Assembly (NCBI GenBank): GCA_029948255.1
Contig: JALIZF010001633.1
Location: forward strand, 439,001 to 503,000
Source: Telmatactis stephensoni
Lineage: Eukaryota; Cnidaria; Anthozoa; Actiniaria; Isophelliidae
Direction of reading: 5' to 3'
DNA length: 64,000 nucleotides
Shown: positions 1 to 13,000 of the stretch, in pieces
Layout of the letters: each line of letters begins with the position of its first letter
How positions within the stretch are numbered: the stretch's first letter is position 1
Translations under genes and position numbers: made by a program
The notes under the pieces: generated by a model
What the model saw: only the letters and a program-made list of their open reading frames with translations
Database searches by the model: none
What the model was told of the DNA's origin: nothing

Positions 1-1637
1 TAAAGTAGGAAGTTAGGTCTACACTATCGATAACCCTAGTCTTTCCTAAATTCACGAAAACAATCAAACTTGGCAAAAAGCACAGCTATCGTTGCAAGGC
101 GGCGTCATTTTGCAAAACAAACTTTAGACATCGGTATTTAGTCAAGAGAAAGTTAAAAGGAGCGTATAGAGTTTCATAAGAGAAAACCTTGTACAAATCT
201 ATAGATTATACAGTTTATTTAGTTTCCAGCTTTAACGTGCGATCTGATTAAGGTCTTTGTAGCAACTTGGGCGTCAGATTTTTCTTCAGAATCGGTAAAT
301 TGTGGGGAAAAATGAAAACAAATTTAGACAAGAAATGAGTCGAGCCACAAGAGAGGAAAAGTTGTAATTGAATGCAAGTGTTTTTGATGTAAGAAACAAC
401 ATAAGGCGAGAGTATGTTGCTCACTAATGGCGTGAGATATTAAACCACAAATTGAATATCCATTTCACATGCCTTAGATGTGTTGATTTGAATGTTATTT
501 TTAGATTCCACTTTCTATTAATATATCCTTTGTATTCTGATGTACTACTTTGCGACATTATATAGAATATATATTATGAGAATTCCAAGACAAAGTAATA
601 TTAGTAGTTTAATGCAACATCTTTATTACTTACCCAAAGTGGGGTCATACTCATGTAAAAAACGACCCGTGACATAACGAACGATAAGAGCTGTAAAAAG
701 AGCAAAAAACCGTCAATCATTGTGATCCGTAATTAAATAATGAAGGCAAATTAATACAAGATTCAATACAGGCAATCCAATATCTATACTAGTTTTTGAT
801 TTTTGAATGACAGTAAAATAAAGCTTTGCAAAAGTGTAGAGATCGAGTGTTCTAATTAGTGGACTTAGTGTGAATGACGTAGCTGTAGATGGTAATCCAC
901 AGTATTTTTATAGATTAGTTTATGACAAAGACGTGCCTTTAGAAATGGTAATGCAAAATGTGCATAGATGCAACCCACAAATTCTTCTTTCTTACTTTCA
1001 GTGTTTTTATGGTGTTTAGTGAAAAATTACAGTGTAAAAATATTGTAAAATAAAAATACAATCCAAGCACATAAATTGTGAGGAAGTCTGAGCTGACATC
1101 TTTGCCTGCACACTGCAAGTGCTGTTTGTAGATACGACGTCTTGAACTCCATGGAACAGTGAATCAGGTCGAACAGCATTTTGTAAGATTTATTAACTGA
1201 CTGATCATGTCCAAGTTGATATTGAGCCCTTCAATATCATACAATTGTTGTTCATGTATGATGGATATTAAAACTAAGTACAAAGCTTGATAAGTTATAC
1301 AGAAATGTTTATTATACAATTATATATTAAACCCCTTTTTAAAAGTTTTTGTTCAAACTGAGATAAGTTGCTATCTTAAGGATGAAAGTCACTGCTAAAG
1401 TAAACAAATTTACAAAATAAAAAACTTGTTTTTAAGTTTGTCAACGAAGCGTGTAATTTACCAAGAGCGATACATTATCAAGCACGTCTCATGAAAAGTG
1501 ACTCCTAACTGAGACTAACTTTAGCTACACTCATTATAAACAGTCAGACTTTATTCACTCCAGAAGGTTATGATTATTGCTTTACATAAATCAATTATAA
1601 ACGAAAGTGAATTATCGTAAGTCAATAATGACTAGTA
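1..1637. other. Presumed intron or flank of the GTPase gene
   Basis: AT-rich sequence with no exon I can recognise on either strand. It is probably the first intron of the minus-strand GTPase, because the next exon (switch I/II) is not visible here. Confidence 0.4.
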
Positions 1638-1654
1638 TTATAGCATAGTCAAAC

Positions 1655-2000
1655 CTGTTTTTCCGACTCCTCCAACACCAAGCACCACGAACGAGTATTG
1701 CTCCATGGAACCACTTATTGAATCTTTACGTTCTTTAGGTCTTGATGCACTGAGACTTGGTCTTCTTGTTTTTAACGAGTCAAGAGGTCGGAGTGTTTGG
1801 CATGGTAAGCTAGCAGAGCTACATAGGCTATTACTTCTCTGACTCTTCATGGTTTTGTCTTTCATTGTACAGGTTGTAGCCAAGCTACTGTGTCTTCTTG
1901 GAAGAGTGTTAGTATGGAAACCGTTGAAATGATGCTCGTGGTCCCTCATGGTGGAGCTGACAGACTGTGATCCTGTTCTTTCAAGCTCTTTCTTCAACAT
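1655..2000 (-). CDS. Ras-family small GTPase, N-terminal exon (partial)
   Basis: Reading the minus strand from an ATG at 2000 gives about 100 residues rich in Ser, Arg and Lys, followed by MEQYSFVVLGVGGVGKT, a canonical Ras/Rap/Ral-type first beta strand and P-loop (G1). The exon appears to end at 1655 in a GT donor (GTTTGA) in phase 1, just after the P-loop Lys-Thr. The remaining G boxes were not found in 1-1654, so the rest of the gene probably lies beyond the left edge. The long basic/Ser-rich extension with RRHSS and RRPSLS (14-3-3-like sites) resembles RGK GTPases in style only; the P-loop looks more Ras/Rap-like, so the subfamily is undecided. Alternatively translation starts at the internal Met of MEQYSF and the extension is 5' UTR. 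Confidence 0.6.
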
Positions 2001-3198
2001 GAGTTCACCTGGTGCTTGCTGACTGTTATAACTGAATCTTTGATCATCTGATATGAAATCAAAGTACCATCACTTCTGGTATCACTAAGTGGCTTTTATA
2101 AATACATAGATTGCATTATTGACAATGCTAGTGTGCTGAATATCTAGTTTCTAGTCGAGCGGAAATCGCTGCATAAGGGTTTCCGCTGTGTGAGCTGTCA
2201 CTGTCTATCAACCAATAAGAATAAACCATGTTTACAATTCTTCCTATCCCTGTCATCTCGACTTAGTTGCGTCTCTATAACATTGCCAAGTCCAAGTCTT
2301 AAAGTCTAAATTCTCTACATTTCATCAAGTTAATTATATTCTACAAAATATTACTTAGTGACATTGCAATGCTTCACGCAAGAACTTGTAGAGTTATCGG
2401 AGACAAAGTGGCTAGAGGATCATCAAACAAAATTCTTTCTTTTTATTCGCTACATCCGGAATTCTTGTACCATTTATCTTATTAAACTACACATCTCCTT
2501 AATGGAGTGGTCGGTACTTTTTTGAAGTATTTTGTATCTTGACAGCATACTATTGAAGCGATAGTCTATTAGTAGGGCGGTTACCTCAGACAGTGCGCAT
2601 AGATGCATATCAGTAGGGAAGGATTACTAGGATTGATAGAACAATAGATTGTAGAGCGATAAGCTTTGTCGGCATGAAGGTCGATTAGCGACTAACTTGT
2701 TGAATTTATTCATTTAACTTTAGTGGGCCGACACCTAAAAGCTCTAGTAAATATACACCTACAAACTATTAAATACCGGTATTATTGAACAGGCAGTACG
2801 TTTCACACTCTGTAGGTAACTATCATTAACTCTAATGGCTGTTAATTATCGAGTCGATAACAGCAGTCACGAACGGCTTCAACATATCGCATGTCGAACT
2901 ATCATTGCTTCACTGTGTTAAGCTAGTAAACAGTATTCTTTCTATCGCCAAAGTTCGGCACATACCAGGCAACTGGGAGCACTGATTCAGGGACAGGAAG
3001 TAGGGACAAAAGTGTACGTACCGTTTTCGTGAGAAAAACGTGTTGCATGCAGGACAAGAATCTGTCCCCAGGGCAAGTCCCATCAAATTAACTAATTTAA
3101 TTTTGTGCGACATGATCAGGGACAATTTGACCCTAATATTTGTTGTCACATCGGGTGCACTGTTCGTTGGACAGACAGACAAACAGATATACATACCT

Positions 3199-3200
<2 letters not shown>

Positions 3201-3235
<35 letters not shown>

Positions 3236-3257
3236 ATGACTGACAGGCAGGCAGGCA

Positions 3258-3310
<53 letters not shown>

Positions 3311-3327
3311 ACAGACAGGCAGACAGA
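3201..3327. repeat. (ACAG)n / (GGCA)n microsatellite
   Basis: A run of ACAG tetramers (3201-3235) passes into a GGCA/GCAG tetramer run (3241-3327) with a few interruptions. Confidence 0.95.
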
Positions 3328-6169
3328 TTTATTGAAGCTAGATTGTACTAGTATGAAATTAAACTGAATTGCGTAGCCGAACTACAAAAGGAGCAACTCC
3401 GGCTCTCCACTACAAAATCAAAGCAAAAAACCCTTGACAAAAGGCAACAAATAAAAAGGTCATTAAAATGACTCCTTCATGTTCTTGTATGTGGTGTGAG
3501 TAGTAAACTTAGTGGTATCTAAACTCCCCCAACTGCGAAGCTTTTAAAGCACTGCTTCCAGGCCACCGCGATCTTTCGTTTTTAGGAGGAGGAGAGAGAT
3601 CAGCTTAAGATGGAAGCAGTTGTCAGTACGTTTGCTATCATGCCGGGAAACAATCCAACAAAATGCATTTAAAAATTAAGCTGTCTTGGGATGCATGTCG
3701 GATTTTGCACGACACAAGCCAGAGGAAACGTAATGAAATAGTGACTCCTGCAAGATTTTTTCTTTCGTGCTCTCCATCCAGTCTCTTCTTTCATTTCTGA
3801 CAGGGTCAACCTTCGCACGCATCAATAAAACTCCACACTTAAGCTCGCGGCAGCTAATATTTTGATAACCTGTTTCCTGACACAATGTCCAGGCGTGCTT
3901 GCGTTCCAAGTATTGTCCCAAGAAAAACAATTCTTCGCATTTCATTTTTGTTATCAATATCATCATCTTCTTTTCACCAAAGAACTGTCTTGTTTTTAGA
4001 AGTCCAGCAGGACGTCACGGACATCCTAATGTACTAACCTAATTCCCTTTCGTATTGTTGACGAAAAGAAAATTCAAGATAAAATTGACCATTCTAAAAG
4101 CAAGGTTCTGCATGGCAATTAAGTTGCACGTCTTTTTTTCGAATTCAGTGTTGTCAGTGAACAGTGCAGTTTCTATAGACATTGTTTAGACTGTCTCGTT
4201 CTATTATTTTCCCTGACGACTGGATCATCAGGCAGATCGAAACAGCGGAAAGAATGATTTCAACCTTGAATACTTTCCCCAGGCGTACTCTAGGCTTAAA
4301 GTGTGTGCAAAGGATTTTTTAGAGTCGAAATTTTTGATGTCAGGATTTGTTTGGATAAGAAATTTTAGCTAGTATTCTACTGGGGTAGTTTGAATATACG
4401 AGGGATTATGGGCAGTGTTAAAAAAATAGCAAGATTAATCGCGGTGAAACATTACTATATGGTTAGAGCTACGGCAATATTATATAGTATATAGTACAAG
4501 CGGTTTTAATTAACTGAGATTGTATTACATTGGTTCCAGCCTCGTTTCAACATTAATCAGATACACAATTGTCCAAGACAAAGTCCTAGATTTATTCGTG
4601 ATAATTGTCTACCAGATAGTATGATGAAAAACAGTCATCAGGGTCATCAATACTAGCTGTTGGGGTGTATGTGAGGAGGGAGGGGGGTGGAGGGAGGGGG
4701 TCGTTTCATGTTCGAGGGATTTTTTGGGGGATTGAATTTATGACCCCATTCGCACCTCTCCGTCACTTTAAACTGGGAGCACCCCCCGGAGAACCCCACC
4801 CTTGATGGAGCATGGCTGTACGTGGGCCGCTGTACGTGTTCTCCTATCGTTAATCTAGAAGTCGTTTATCTGATGATCGTTGTTTACACTTGGTTCAAGA
4901 TCGCTCTACGCAATCCACCAGGTCAGCGAGGCGCATTTTTCTAACCTCCACGTAGATAACGTTAAGCAGCTTTAATTTGGTCAGATATGACTTGATTTCT
5001 CTTTGTTCAGTCAATGAATGATAAATCAGGGGCACTGATAAACACTGACATCTTGAAAGTATTCTTGAAGAGGATCGAAGGCCAGCAGTATTTAGCAGCC
5101 TATGAAACTACAGCAGCTCCTAGGCCTAATTGTAACAGCCTAATTGTAACATTGGACAATTCGTTAATGAAAGTTTTTGTTAATTCACCCGACTGTAAAA
5201 TACCTCAAATACTCATCAAATACAATACAACTGAGCATCATACTCAGCATCACCTGTGCCAGGCATACCTGCGTTTATGAACGGGTATAAAATACTTTGT
5301 AAAGTATGTAAGCATATTAAAGATGCGGGATATTACGTCACAAATATAAGAACTGCAGTTAAAGTCCGTACAAATTTAGTGCTGGTAGTAATTCCTTACA
5401 GATCTCACTGGTCAAGACTGGTAGGTACTTAAAAACTGTACTTGGCCAACGGTTCAATTGTAAAATGTAGTGAGAAGATTATTGAAAAGATTTCTTAGTG
5501 TGGTAAAGCTCAGCGATGCATGATAGTTTCTTAACTTACACATTACCTTGATAGTTAGTCTCAATCATCTTCTGGAGTTCTTCTCTCGCCAAGTTGTAGG
5601 GTTTTAATATCAACTACATTGTCTCGTTGCAAAGTCAACCCAGATTTGTTTTGTCTGATGTCGAGCACGCAAAGCCGCTATGTCATGTGATATTGTACAT
5701 TCCACGTACACTCTACCTAGTTCAAGGGCGTGTCCTTGCCGTGAAGCCTGCATCACTAGGTCATTGGTTATCTTCCATGACTATATATATATATGTATAC
5801 CTTTTATTATTTCACTGCCTACTCGTTTACGGCTGATGAGGTGCGCAAACTATTTTCATGTTTTTCTTGTCCTTTTGTCTCGTAAAAAACTCCCATTTGT
5901 TGGTCTTTACACTCACAATAATCAAGAAGTACGCCATAACTGTAGCGGATATAAAAAGAGCAAACATCACTTGTAACTGCCAATCAATCCGGCATATCAC
6001 TAGCTAGAGCTTAATTTACGTTATGAGCTAAAGATAAGTAGAAAACCTAAGGATCTGGTTGAAATAATAATCGTAAACATCAAGCCGACTAGCAGCGATT
6101 TATCAGTGGGACGTTATGTACACGCTAACCTTTCATTGTCAAAAAGTTTTCACATGGAGTATAGATTTC

Positions 6170-6326
6170 GTATGATTGTGCAAACGGCACGGTCGCAGCA
6201 CGGCACGGCACGGTCACGGTAGACGGCACGGTTGTGGCAGGAATTTCGAATGTTTTAGACATCACGGCTCTGACACGGTCACGGCACGGCGCGGTCCGTT
6301 TCACACTCATATGAAATTTGTGGGGA
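6170..6326. mobile_element. Palindromic MITE, family B, copy 1
   Basis: The ends are imperfect inverted repeats (CGTATGATTGTGCAAACGGC on the left; the complement of CCGTTTCACACTCATATG on the right) around a core rich in CGGCACGG. Recognisable relatives occur at about 16840-16980 and 57520-57665, so this is a dispersed non-coding element. Confidence 0.75.
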
Positions 6327-7439
6327 TTCAACTCTACAATACTGATTGTTTTTTTTTTGTTTTTAACAGCTTTATTGAGTAACATAAAGAAAAAACAAAA
6401 TTACAAATTGTTACCCAAGGTAACGAACGGGACTGTAGTCCCATGCGAGGTACTACCCTCAGAAATTAGACTAATTAAGAGTCAAAACCGATAAACATCA
6501 TAAACTAGTGACGAGCACAATTACGGGCTAGAGTCCAAGTACATTGGTAATCAATGTCAAACATTTGCTTTGTCAACTCAAAAAGATATTCTTTGATGGC
6601 TTTCTTAAATGAAAAAATAGACTTAAAACTATTAGAGGGATTGTAAAATTAAAACTATTAGGGGATTGTAACTAGTATGTTGCTTGATTTGTGATGTACT
6701 CGAATGTTCTGCTGACACGGTTTTGGGGAGTTTAACTTTGCGTGGCAGCACAAACTGCGGCTGGGTACGTGGGTTTTAATGAGTTTTGAAAAAAGCTCGG
6801 GCTACCTGTGGTAGGTCTGTGCTGCGGTCGTCAAACGAGAAGTGTGCAAAATTACCAATATGACCTTTGCAAGCAGCTTTGTTACTCGGGCTTCCTCGTA
6901 GCCCGAGTGAACGCTATTATAACGCCTTGTTAGGAAAATGTAATGAAGTTGATCGAGGCCAAATTCGGGGATTACCCTGGGTACCAGAGCCCTCTCTTCC
7001 CCTCAGACCACTGGTGACCTGAGTACCGGTCAGGCGCTATGGACATTGAACTAGTGGGATTCCTGTGGTGAATGCTTCTCACGGCTGCATGGCACATTTA
7101 GCTTGGCCTCACTGACTAACGTTTGCTCCATCTTGACAAATGAATACCAAAATAATCAGCCGGGCAAGGCAGGAATTGTTTTTCTAAAATCATTACTGGA
7201 AATAATTTTTTTGGCTTTTGCCGCCCTCCCCCTAATGTTCCGTCCCTAAATCAAAATTCAAATTACTGCAAATGAAGGAAAGACGGCTCAACAACAAGAA
7301 GAAATATAACGGAAAAAAAGAAGGAGAAAGAAAAGATCGCGCTGAGGATCGATCGTTGATCAGTTCATTTCCATAACAATACGCTACGCACGATAGACCT
7401 AGCTGCTAAAATGAACTCCAAATCACTCGGCGTTCACAA

Positions 7440-7715
7440 TAGCGTAGTGGCAAGGGGCTGGTCTTCGCATCATGCAGGTCTAGTGGCCGACCTTCCTCTC
7501 ACTCTTTGGCTTCTATTCTATCTGTGGTGAGCCGGATAGCGCGGATGGGGCCGAAATCTTCATCCTACACGTGAAATTTCCATACGATGTCCCAGCTTCC
7601 CTGAATGTCTCGGGAGTATGGTCCATTTTTTGCAAAAAATAACCGAGTTAAAGCCTTCGTTTTGAAAATTTTCCATTTTTCGCGTCTTTTTTTAAATGTG
7701 CATTTCCTGTTTTCT
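7440..7715 (+). mobile_element. tRNA-like SINE, family 3, copy 1
   Basis: Starts with an A-box-like TAGCGTAGTGGCAAGG and carries a body (GATGGGGCCGAAATCTTCAT, then CTGAATGTCTCGGGAG) that recurs on the minus strand at about 55000-55310. A pyrimidine tail follows at 7716. Confidence 0.65.
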
Positions 7716-7720
7716 TTTTT

Positions 7721-7788
<68 letters not shown>

Positions 7789-7790
7789 TT
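7716..7790. repeat. (TTTC)n microsatellite
   Basis: Near-perfect TTTC tetramer array directly after the SINE body; plausibly its expanded tail. Confidence 0.95.
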
Positions 7791-8328
7791 TTGATTTTTT
7801 GATTTTTCTTTTTTTCTTTTGTGCTGTTTAACTCAGTTGATGATTCAGCGAATATTTTTTTCGGGATAAGAAATAAACGAATAATTAATTAATCATACGT
7901 GGCTTTGTTTCATCACCAGTCCACCACTGTAACTGAATCATATGCAGTGAGCTCTCACGAGCTATCGCAGAATTTTTCTAAAATTTCTTTTGTTAACAAA
8001 TTCAGTAGGTTTTCAAAACGATCACAATCATTTTCATAAGAATAAGTAAAATGTCAGTTAACTACAAACTCAGTATTAATTTTACTTATCTGTTAGTTCT
8101 GCTTTCTTATAGTCTCGTATGTAGCCGTTCTGCTGCGTTCTGAGTGTTTGGATTCCTGTGGGGAGGGAGCACAGGGTTCCCGGCACTAAGGACGGCTGCA
8201 TATAGGAGACATTGTAGCTTTCGTTTTCTTATAGCATGTCCTGATAAAAAGTTATTGGTGTTTTTAAGATATTTGTTTCTTGGAAATAATTTGGCTAACA
8301 GAACAAAACATCAAGGGATGAATGGAAA

Positions 8329-8446
8329 TTTGTAACACCATAAAAAAAAGGAGATAACTTATAGCCCTTCGTCGAAGTAAAAAAGGGCTAAAAGGGCTAA
8401 GCCTCGACTCGTCAGTAAGTTATCTTTTTTTTATGGTGTTACAAGT
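8329..8446. mobile_element. Foldback MITE with about 35-bp arms
   Basis: Arms read TTGTAACACCATAAAAAAAA...AGATAACTTA and its inverse ...TAAGTTATCT...ATGGTGTTACAA around a roughly 50-bp core containing AAAAGGGCTAAAAGGGCT. No coding capacity. Confidence 0.8.
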
Positions 8447-8494
8447 TTCCGTTGATCCTTTGTTGTATTTATACACCGACGCACAGCAAAAAAC

Positions 8495-8658
8495 TGTCAA
8501 TACCCAGCTTGTGTCAAACATGGGGCTTCCCTGGGTCTAACTAGGAAATCCCTGGGAATCTGTTCTATTTTTACAAGTTTGAGTATTACAGATTTCCCAA
8601 GTAAAATACAACAGATTCCCAGTTTAGACCCAGGGAAACCCCAAGTTGGGAATTGACA
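8495..8658. mobile_element. Palindromic MITE with TIRs starting TGTCAAT
   Basis: The left arm (TGTCAATACCCAGCTTG..., then CTTCCCTGGGTCTAACT) is mirrored on the right (AGTTTAGACCCAGGGAAACC, then CAAGTTGGGAATTGACA). Arms are about 50 bp with small differences. Non-coding. Confidence 0.8.
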
Positions 8659-10078
8659 TTTTTTTCCTGTGGACGCAGCCCAAACTAGTTCACTCGCTAA
8701 GCTTCGCTAGTCCTCCTTTCGTAGAACAAAAATCTATTTTTTTCACAGAGCTATTTCCTGGCACCTCATTTTACGCTGCGGCATTATTCACCCGCAGGTT
8801 AAGTACCCTTTCTTCAAGAGCTTTCCTGTTGACAGAGTTCATCCGCCGGCGGACATGGGTTCCTCTCTCCACACTTCTTTTAACCCTAACGGTGAACCAA
8901 AGGGATACTGCTGTTTAAAATTCCTGGCAGACTGCGTGGCAGTCTTTCATGCTAACTGTCTGTCATCCGAATACAAAACAATTAAATAGTAGTGATCCCA
9001 AGAAGTTCTAAATACTAATGATCAGTGCCCCGCATTCGAGAACGTGTACGTAAGCCAGTGTTTTCATTCCTCACTGCAAAACAAATAAAAAAGTAGTTTT
9101 TGAATCGTATGTAATATAGCTATTCGTGCAAATTTCACTTTGTTCTTGAATTTATTCCAAGGTCGAAAAGATATTTTCATGACAGTCCCACCACGTGAGA
9201 GGAGCAGTCGGTGGCTTTCTTAAGTCTGTCAGACTGACAATAAAAACCCACAGGAAGTATTTGTTGATCGGCTGACACTTCCGATTTCTACCTTAGACTT
9301 CTGTTTTGTTAGACTTGATTTCAGTTCAGCACAACTGGACCGCTGTTAGCGAATATCGTTTTCATCTATTTTTTTCTTTAATGATATTTCTTTCGCTGAT
9401 ACACTGATTTTCAATCGACACTCAAAGACATAAACATTTGCCTATATAAGCTCGTAGATGGAATTTAAGAAATTGAAAAGAATGTACTAAATTGAAAAGC
9501 AATAACTGATTTGAAAAGACCGCAACCGGAAATGACCTACTCCCTACAAATACTTGTGTTCCGCTCCTACTTCCGCTGGTATTTTTTGATATACGTAATT
9601 TCAAACCGTTTCAGTTAATGTAGCACGAGCCATCTTCAAACAATCAAGCCAAATTGTAGACAGAGTTTATTAACCTCATGATTTTTTTATTACTTCGTGA
9701 TAAAGTCTGTCCACATATAAATTACGCACAGGATATGACGTCTTATTAGTAAAATCCGAATCGGCTCCGAAGTGATCCTGTTGAAGTCGATGGATGATCG
9801 GCAGTAATCGTGTTTACACATCGAGGAGGTGATGGTAGACGTTTATTTGGAAATTTAAAATAACATTTCATTTAATTTACGGATTTCTTTGTTCACAACG
9901 TTTAAGGAATAGATAAATTGTGTACTCTTTGAGCATAATTGCAAACTGACGAGCTCTTACATCAACTATGAATCGTTAACTTGGAAGGTTTCACAAACTC
10001 GCTTACTCCGGCGCGTTGAGCAAGAATTTGGGAACTGGTTTACTGTTTTCCTGGAGATCCTAAGCACAAGTATTTAGC

Positions 10079-13000
10079 ATGGGGAAAGACCAGGATTTGA
10101 TTCAGGCTGTTAAAACCAACGATGTTGGATTAGTGAGAAAGATACTCGGCAAATTATCCTCTTCTAAATCGAGTGAGTATTGCTTCACAATGTTGAATCA
10201 AAACATCGATTCTGTGTCGCATGCGAGAATTTTGTATTTCTTTAGATTAGCTTAACTTATAATTCCTTTCATTTTTGAGTCTTTAATGAGCTATTATAGT
10301 TCACTGCAAGTCATACAATATGTTACTGTGGTTTGGTCGGTCTTGTGGCTGCTCAAGTTCAATATTATAGCTGCTCATTTGATGCCGTGACTTGAATATT
10401 TCACCACCTTGATTTATATCCCCAATACAAGTCCAAATAGCCTCCTTTATTACTGTTGGTGTTTCTTTTAATTATTACTGTTTGTCAAGGAAATAACCGT
10501 TTTAGTGTTGAGCAACATGCGAATAACCAAAATGAAAGTTGTGGTTACTTCAAACCTACTGGGAGACCCTATATATGTCTTCTTTGATTCATGAATGTTT
10601 GCGGTTCAAATTGTCAATAGCCTTTCCATGTGCCAAACTATTATGTACTGATTTTACAACTATCTGTGGAAAATTATCTCCATTCTTTAAAAAAAACTGT
10701 CGTAAACCACTTTTAATTTTGAATAACCGAGGCTAGACCGCTAAACAGTTATAAAACGACATCTAATATATCGATCTATTGAATGCATACAGTGATAGGA
10801 AATTGACAAAGTGAAAAATTGTTGATTTATGCAGTGTTTATCTTTTTTCTTCCCTTCCGTCACAGCTGTTAGGTGCTATTTTATTTTTGTGTTAACAAAA
10901 GTCACTACAACTATTCAATCAATGAGTAACATGACTGAAATATTTCATTAATGTAATTTTCAAGTGTATATGTAACCAAATGTATTTGTATCAAATTCTT
11001 CACATTTGCTACTTGACGTGTTTTTTGTCTAAATATTATTTTCTTCAGGATTGGCTTAAAAGACTTTTATAGTTAGAATCAAAAGGCTTGACGACACATT
11101 TGTAAAGATAAAACATACATAATGAATAATTTTTAGATCAATTAACTGATAAAAAGACCATTAACAAAAGACATTAAGCATATTTGTACCTTATTAAAGC
11201 AATAAACAATAAGCTCCATTCTTTTTTGAAATTATCTTTAAATTGATATATAAGTCCCATATTTGCTGGGAAAATGTTTTCTTTCTTGATGTCTATAATC
11301 TTATAAGATTTGATTGCGTGGTTATCTAGGATTACAAGATTTCTTTCAGTATTTATAGAAGGATAAATAAGGCAATGTGACTTATCACACTAATTCCAAT
11401 TTTTTATTTACACTTTACAAATATACTTTACTACAGAAATCAATAGAAAAAGGGAAGAGGCTAATAATGAAGTAACTAGATAGGAAATATTTTGTTAGTG
11501 AATGGCAACCAAAGTAGCATAGCTTTCGAGTTGGTTGCCATTAACGTTTGAATAAGGTTCTTAGTTAAGCTTATACAAGTAGAGTATACTAATTTACTGT
11601 CTGGATGAACTTATCCTTCTACTTAATATTTAGTTTTAATATTTTCTCTCTCTTTGCCTTTCATTTTCTTTCAAATAAATAAAAACCCTTGTTATTATCA
11701 TTTTTGTGGTTACTGGCTTGTATGCAAGCCAGTAACCATTATGTCATTGAGCGTGTAAGTAAGTGTGTAAGTGTGTAAGTAATTCGGATTTCCCGAAGTC
11801 GTTCACGAAGAGAGAACGAAAAACGTATGGAATTGGCTCGAGGATTACTTAACTCATTTTAATCAATTTTTTTACAAGATGTTCAATGATTTGGCCAATA
11901 AAGAAACCAAATTCAATATCGCCGAGGTTAACTGTTTAAATTTTGACAAGAAAAATCGCCCAATTGTTTCAACTTGGCATATTTTTGGTCGTTTCTGTTG
12001 TAAATGTGAAAATTATTTGAATTTAATTTAGTCATTTAACAAAGAGCCAATGAGTCCAGATGTGACTACAAAGACTGTACTGTTTGTTCAGTAACCTCAA
12101 AACGTTTAGGAATAGAAAGTTGTGGTTTGCCTAGTTTGTCATTTTCTTCTTTGTAATATATAATTTGGAGGACTTTTTGGAGCACTTTCATCATTCTCGT
12201 AGACTCCATATACATGTATATTGACAGAAAGATTATAATTATTTTTTCTCGAAAGCATTCTTTCTTTCTTTTCTATTTATTTTTGTTGGTTTGTTTGTTT
12301 AGTTTAATTGCTTTGCTTGTTTATTTATCATTTGACCAGTAACCACATGTCCTCTTAGAGGGCTTTTATTTACATTGTGTCAAAGAGTTGCAAATCATTT
12401 TGCTACAGATAATGTATTGTATAATTGACTTGTTTGTATATTACCTTAAAAGGTATTTTGTGAAAATACAGTGTTCACTATCATAGTCCTTATTAAATAT
12501 TACAGTATTAACCTTGCCTTATTGTCGTCATCTATAGAAAAAGTTACAAAGAAGCTGAATGTCAACATTCAAGATGAAGATGGGTGAGTTATGATACATT
12601 GTTACAGTTGGTACAGTTTCAGTAGAATAAGATGTTTTGTAATATCCTGTCTCTAATATACTGGTCATCAGTATTTCCTGACCACTGTTTTTGAACATAT
12701 TTTTCAAGAGAAAGGAGGAGAATAAAGTATATTTAAAATCAAATGTTGTTCAAATTGTTAGATTCACTGCACTTCATCATGCTGCACTTCAAGGAAACAC
12801 AGATATTACTATGGCATTGTTGGACATGGAATGTAATGTTAATGCAAGGGACAAAAAAGGTAATCTACACACATCATAAGCAATATCACCATCAAACTAT
12901 TATTAAGCATTCACTATCAGGAAGCAGGAAGTAGCTAAAATCTGTCTGCTTAAATCAGGTTGACAACTTAATGATTAATGCAACTGACTGTCGACCAACT

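Larger units (their letters stand above)
2001..10078. other. Intergenic region between GTPase and Caskin
   Basis: Eight kilobases between two divergent genes without a convincing coding exon. It holds microsatellites (3201-3327, 7716-7790), a SINE-like element (7440-7715) and three palindromic or dispersed elements (6170-6326, 8329-8446, 8495-8658). The promoters of both flanking genes should lie here, but no defined core promoter could be recognised. Confidence 0.5.

Noticed and set aside
5014..5280. 88-codon open frame in the intergenic region
   Set aside because: Isolated, includes a local duplication (CCTAATTGTAACA), no family resemblance, no splice-supported neighbours.
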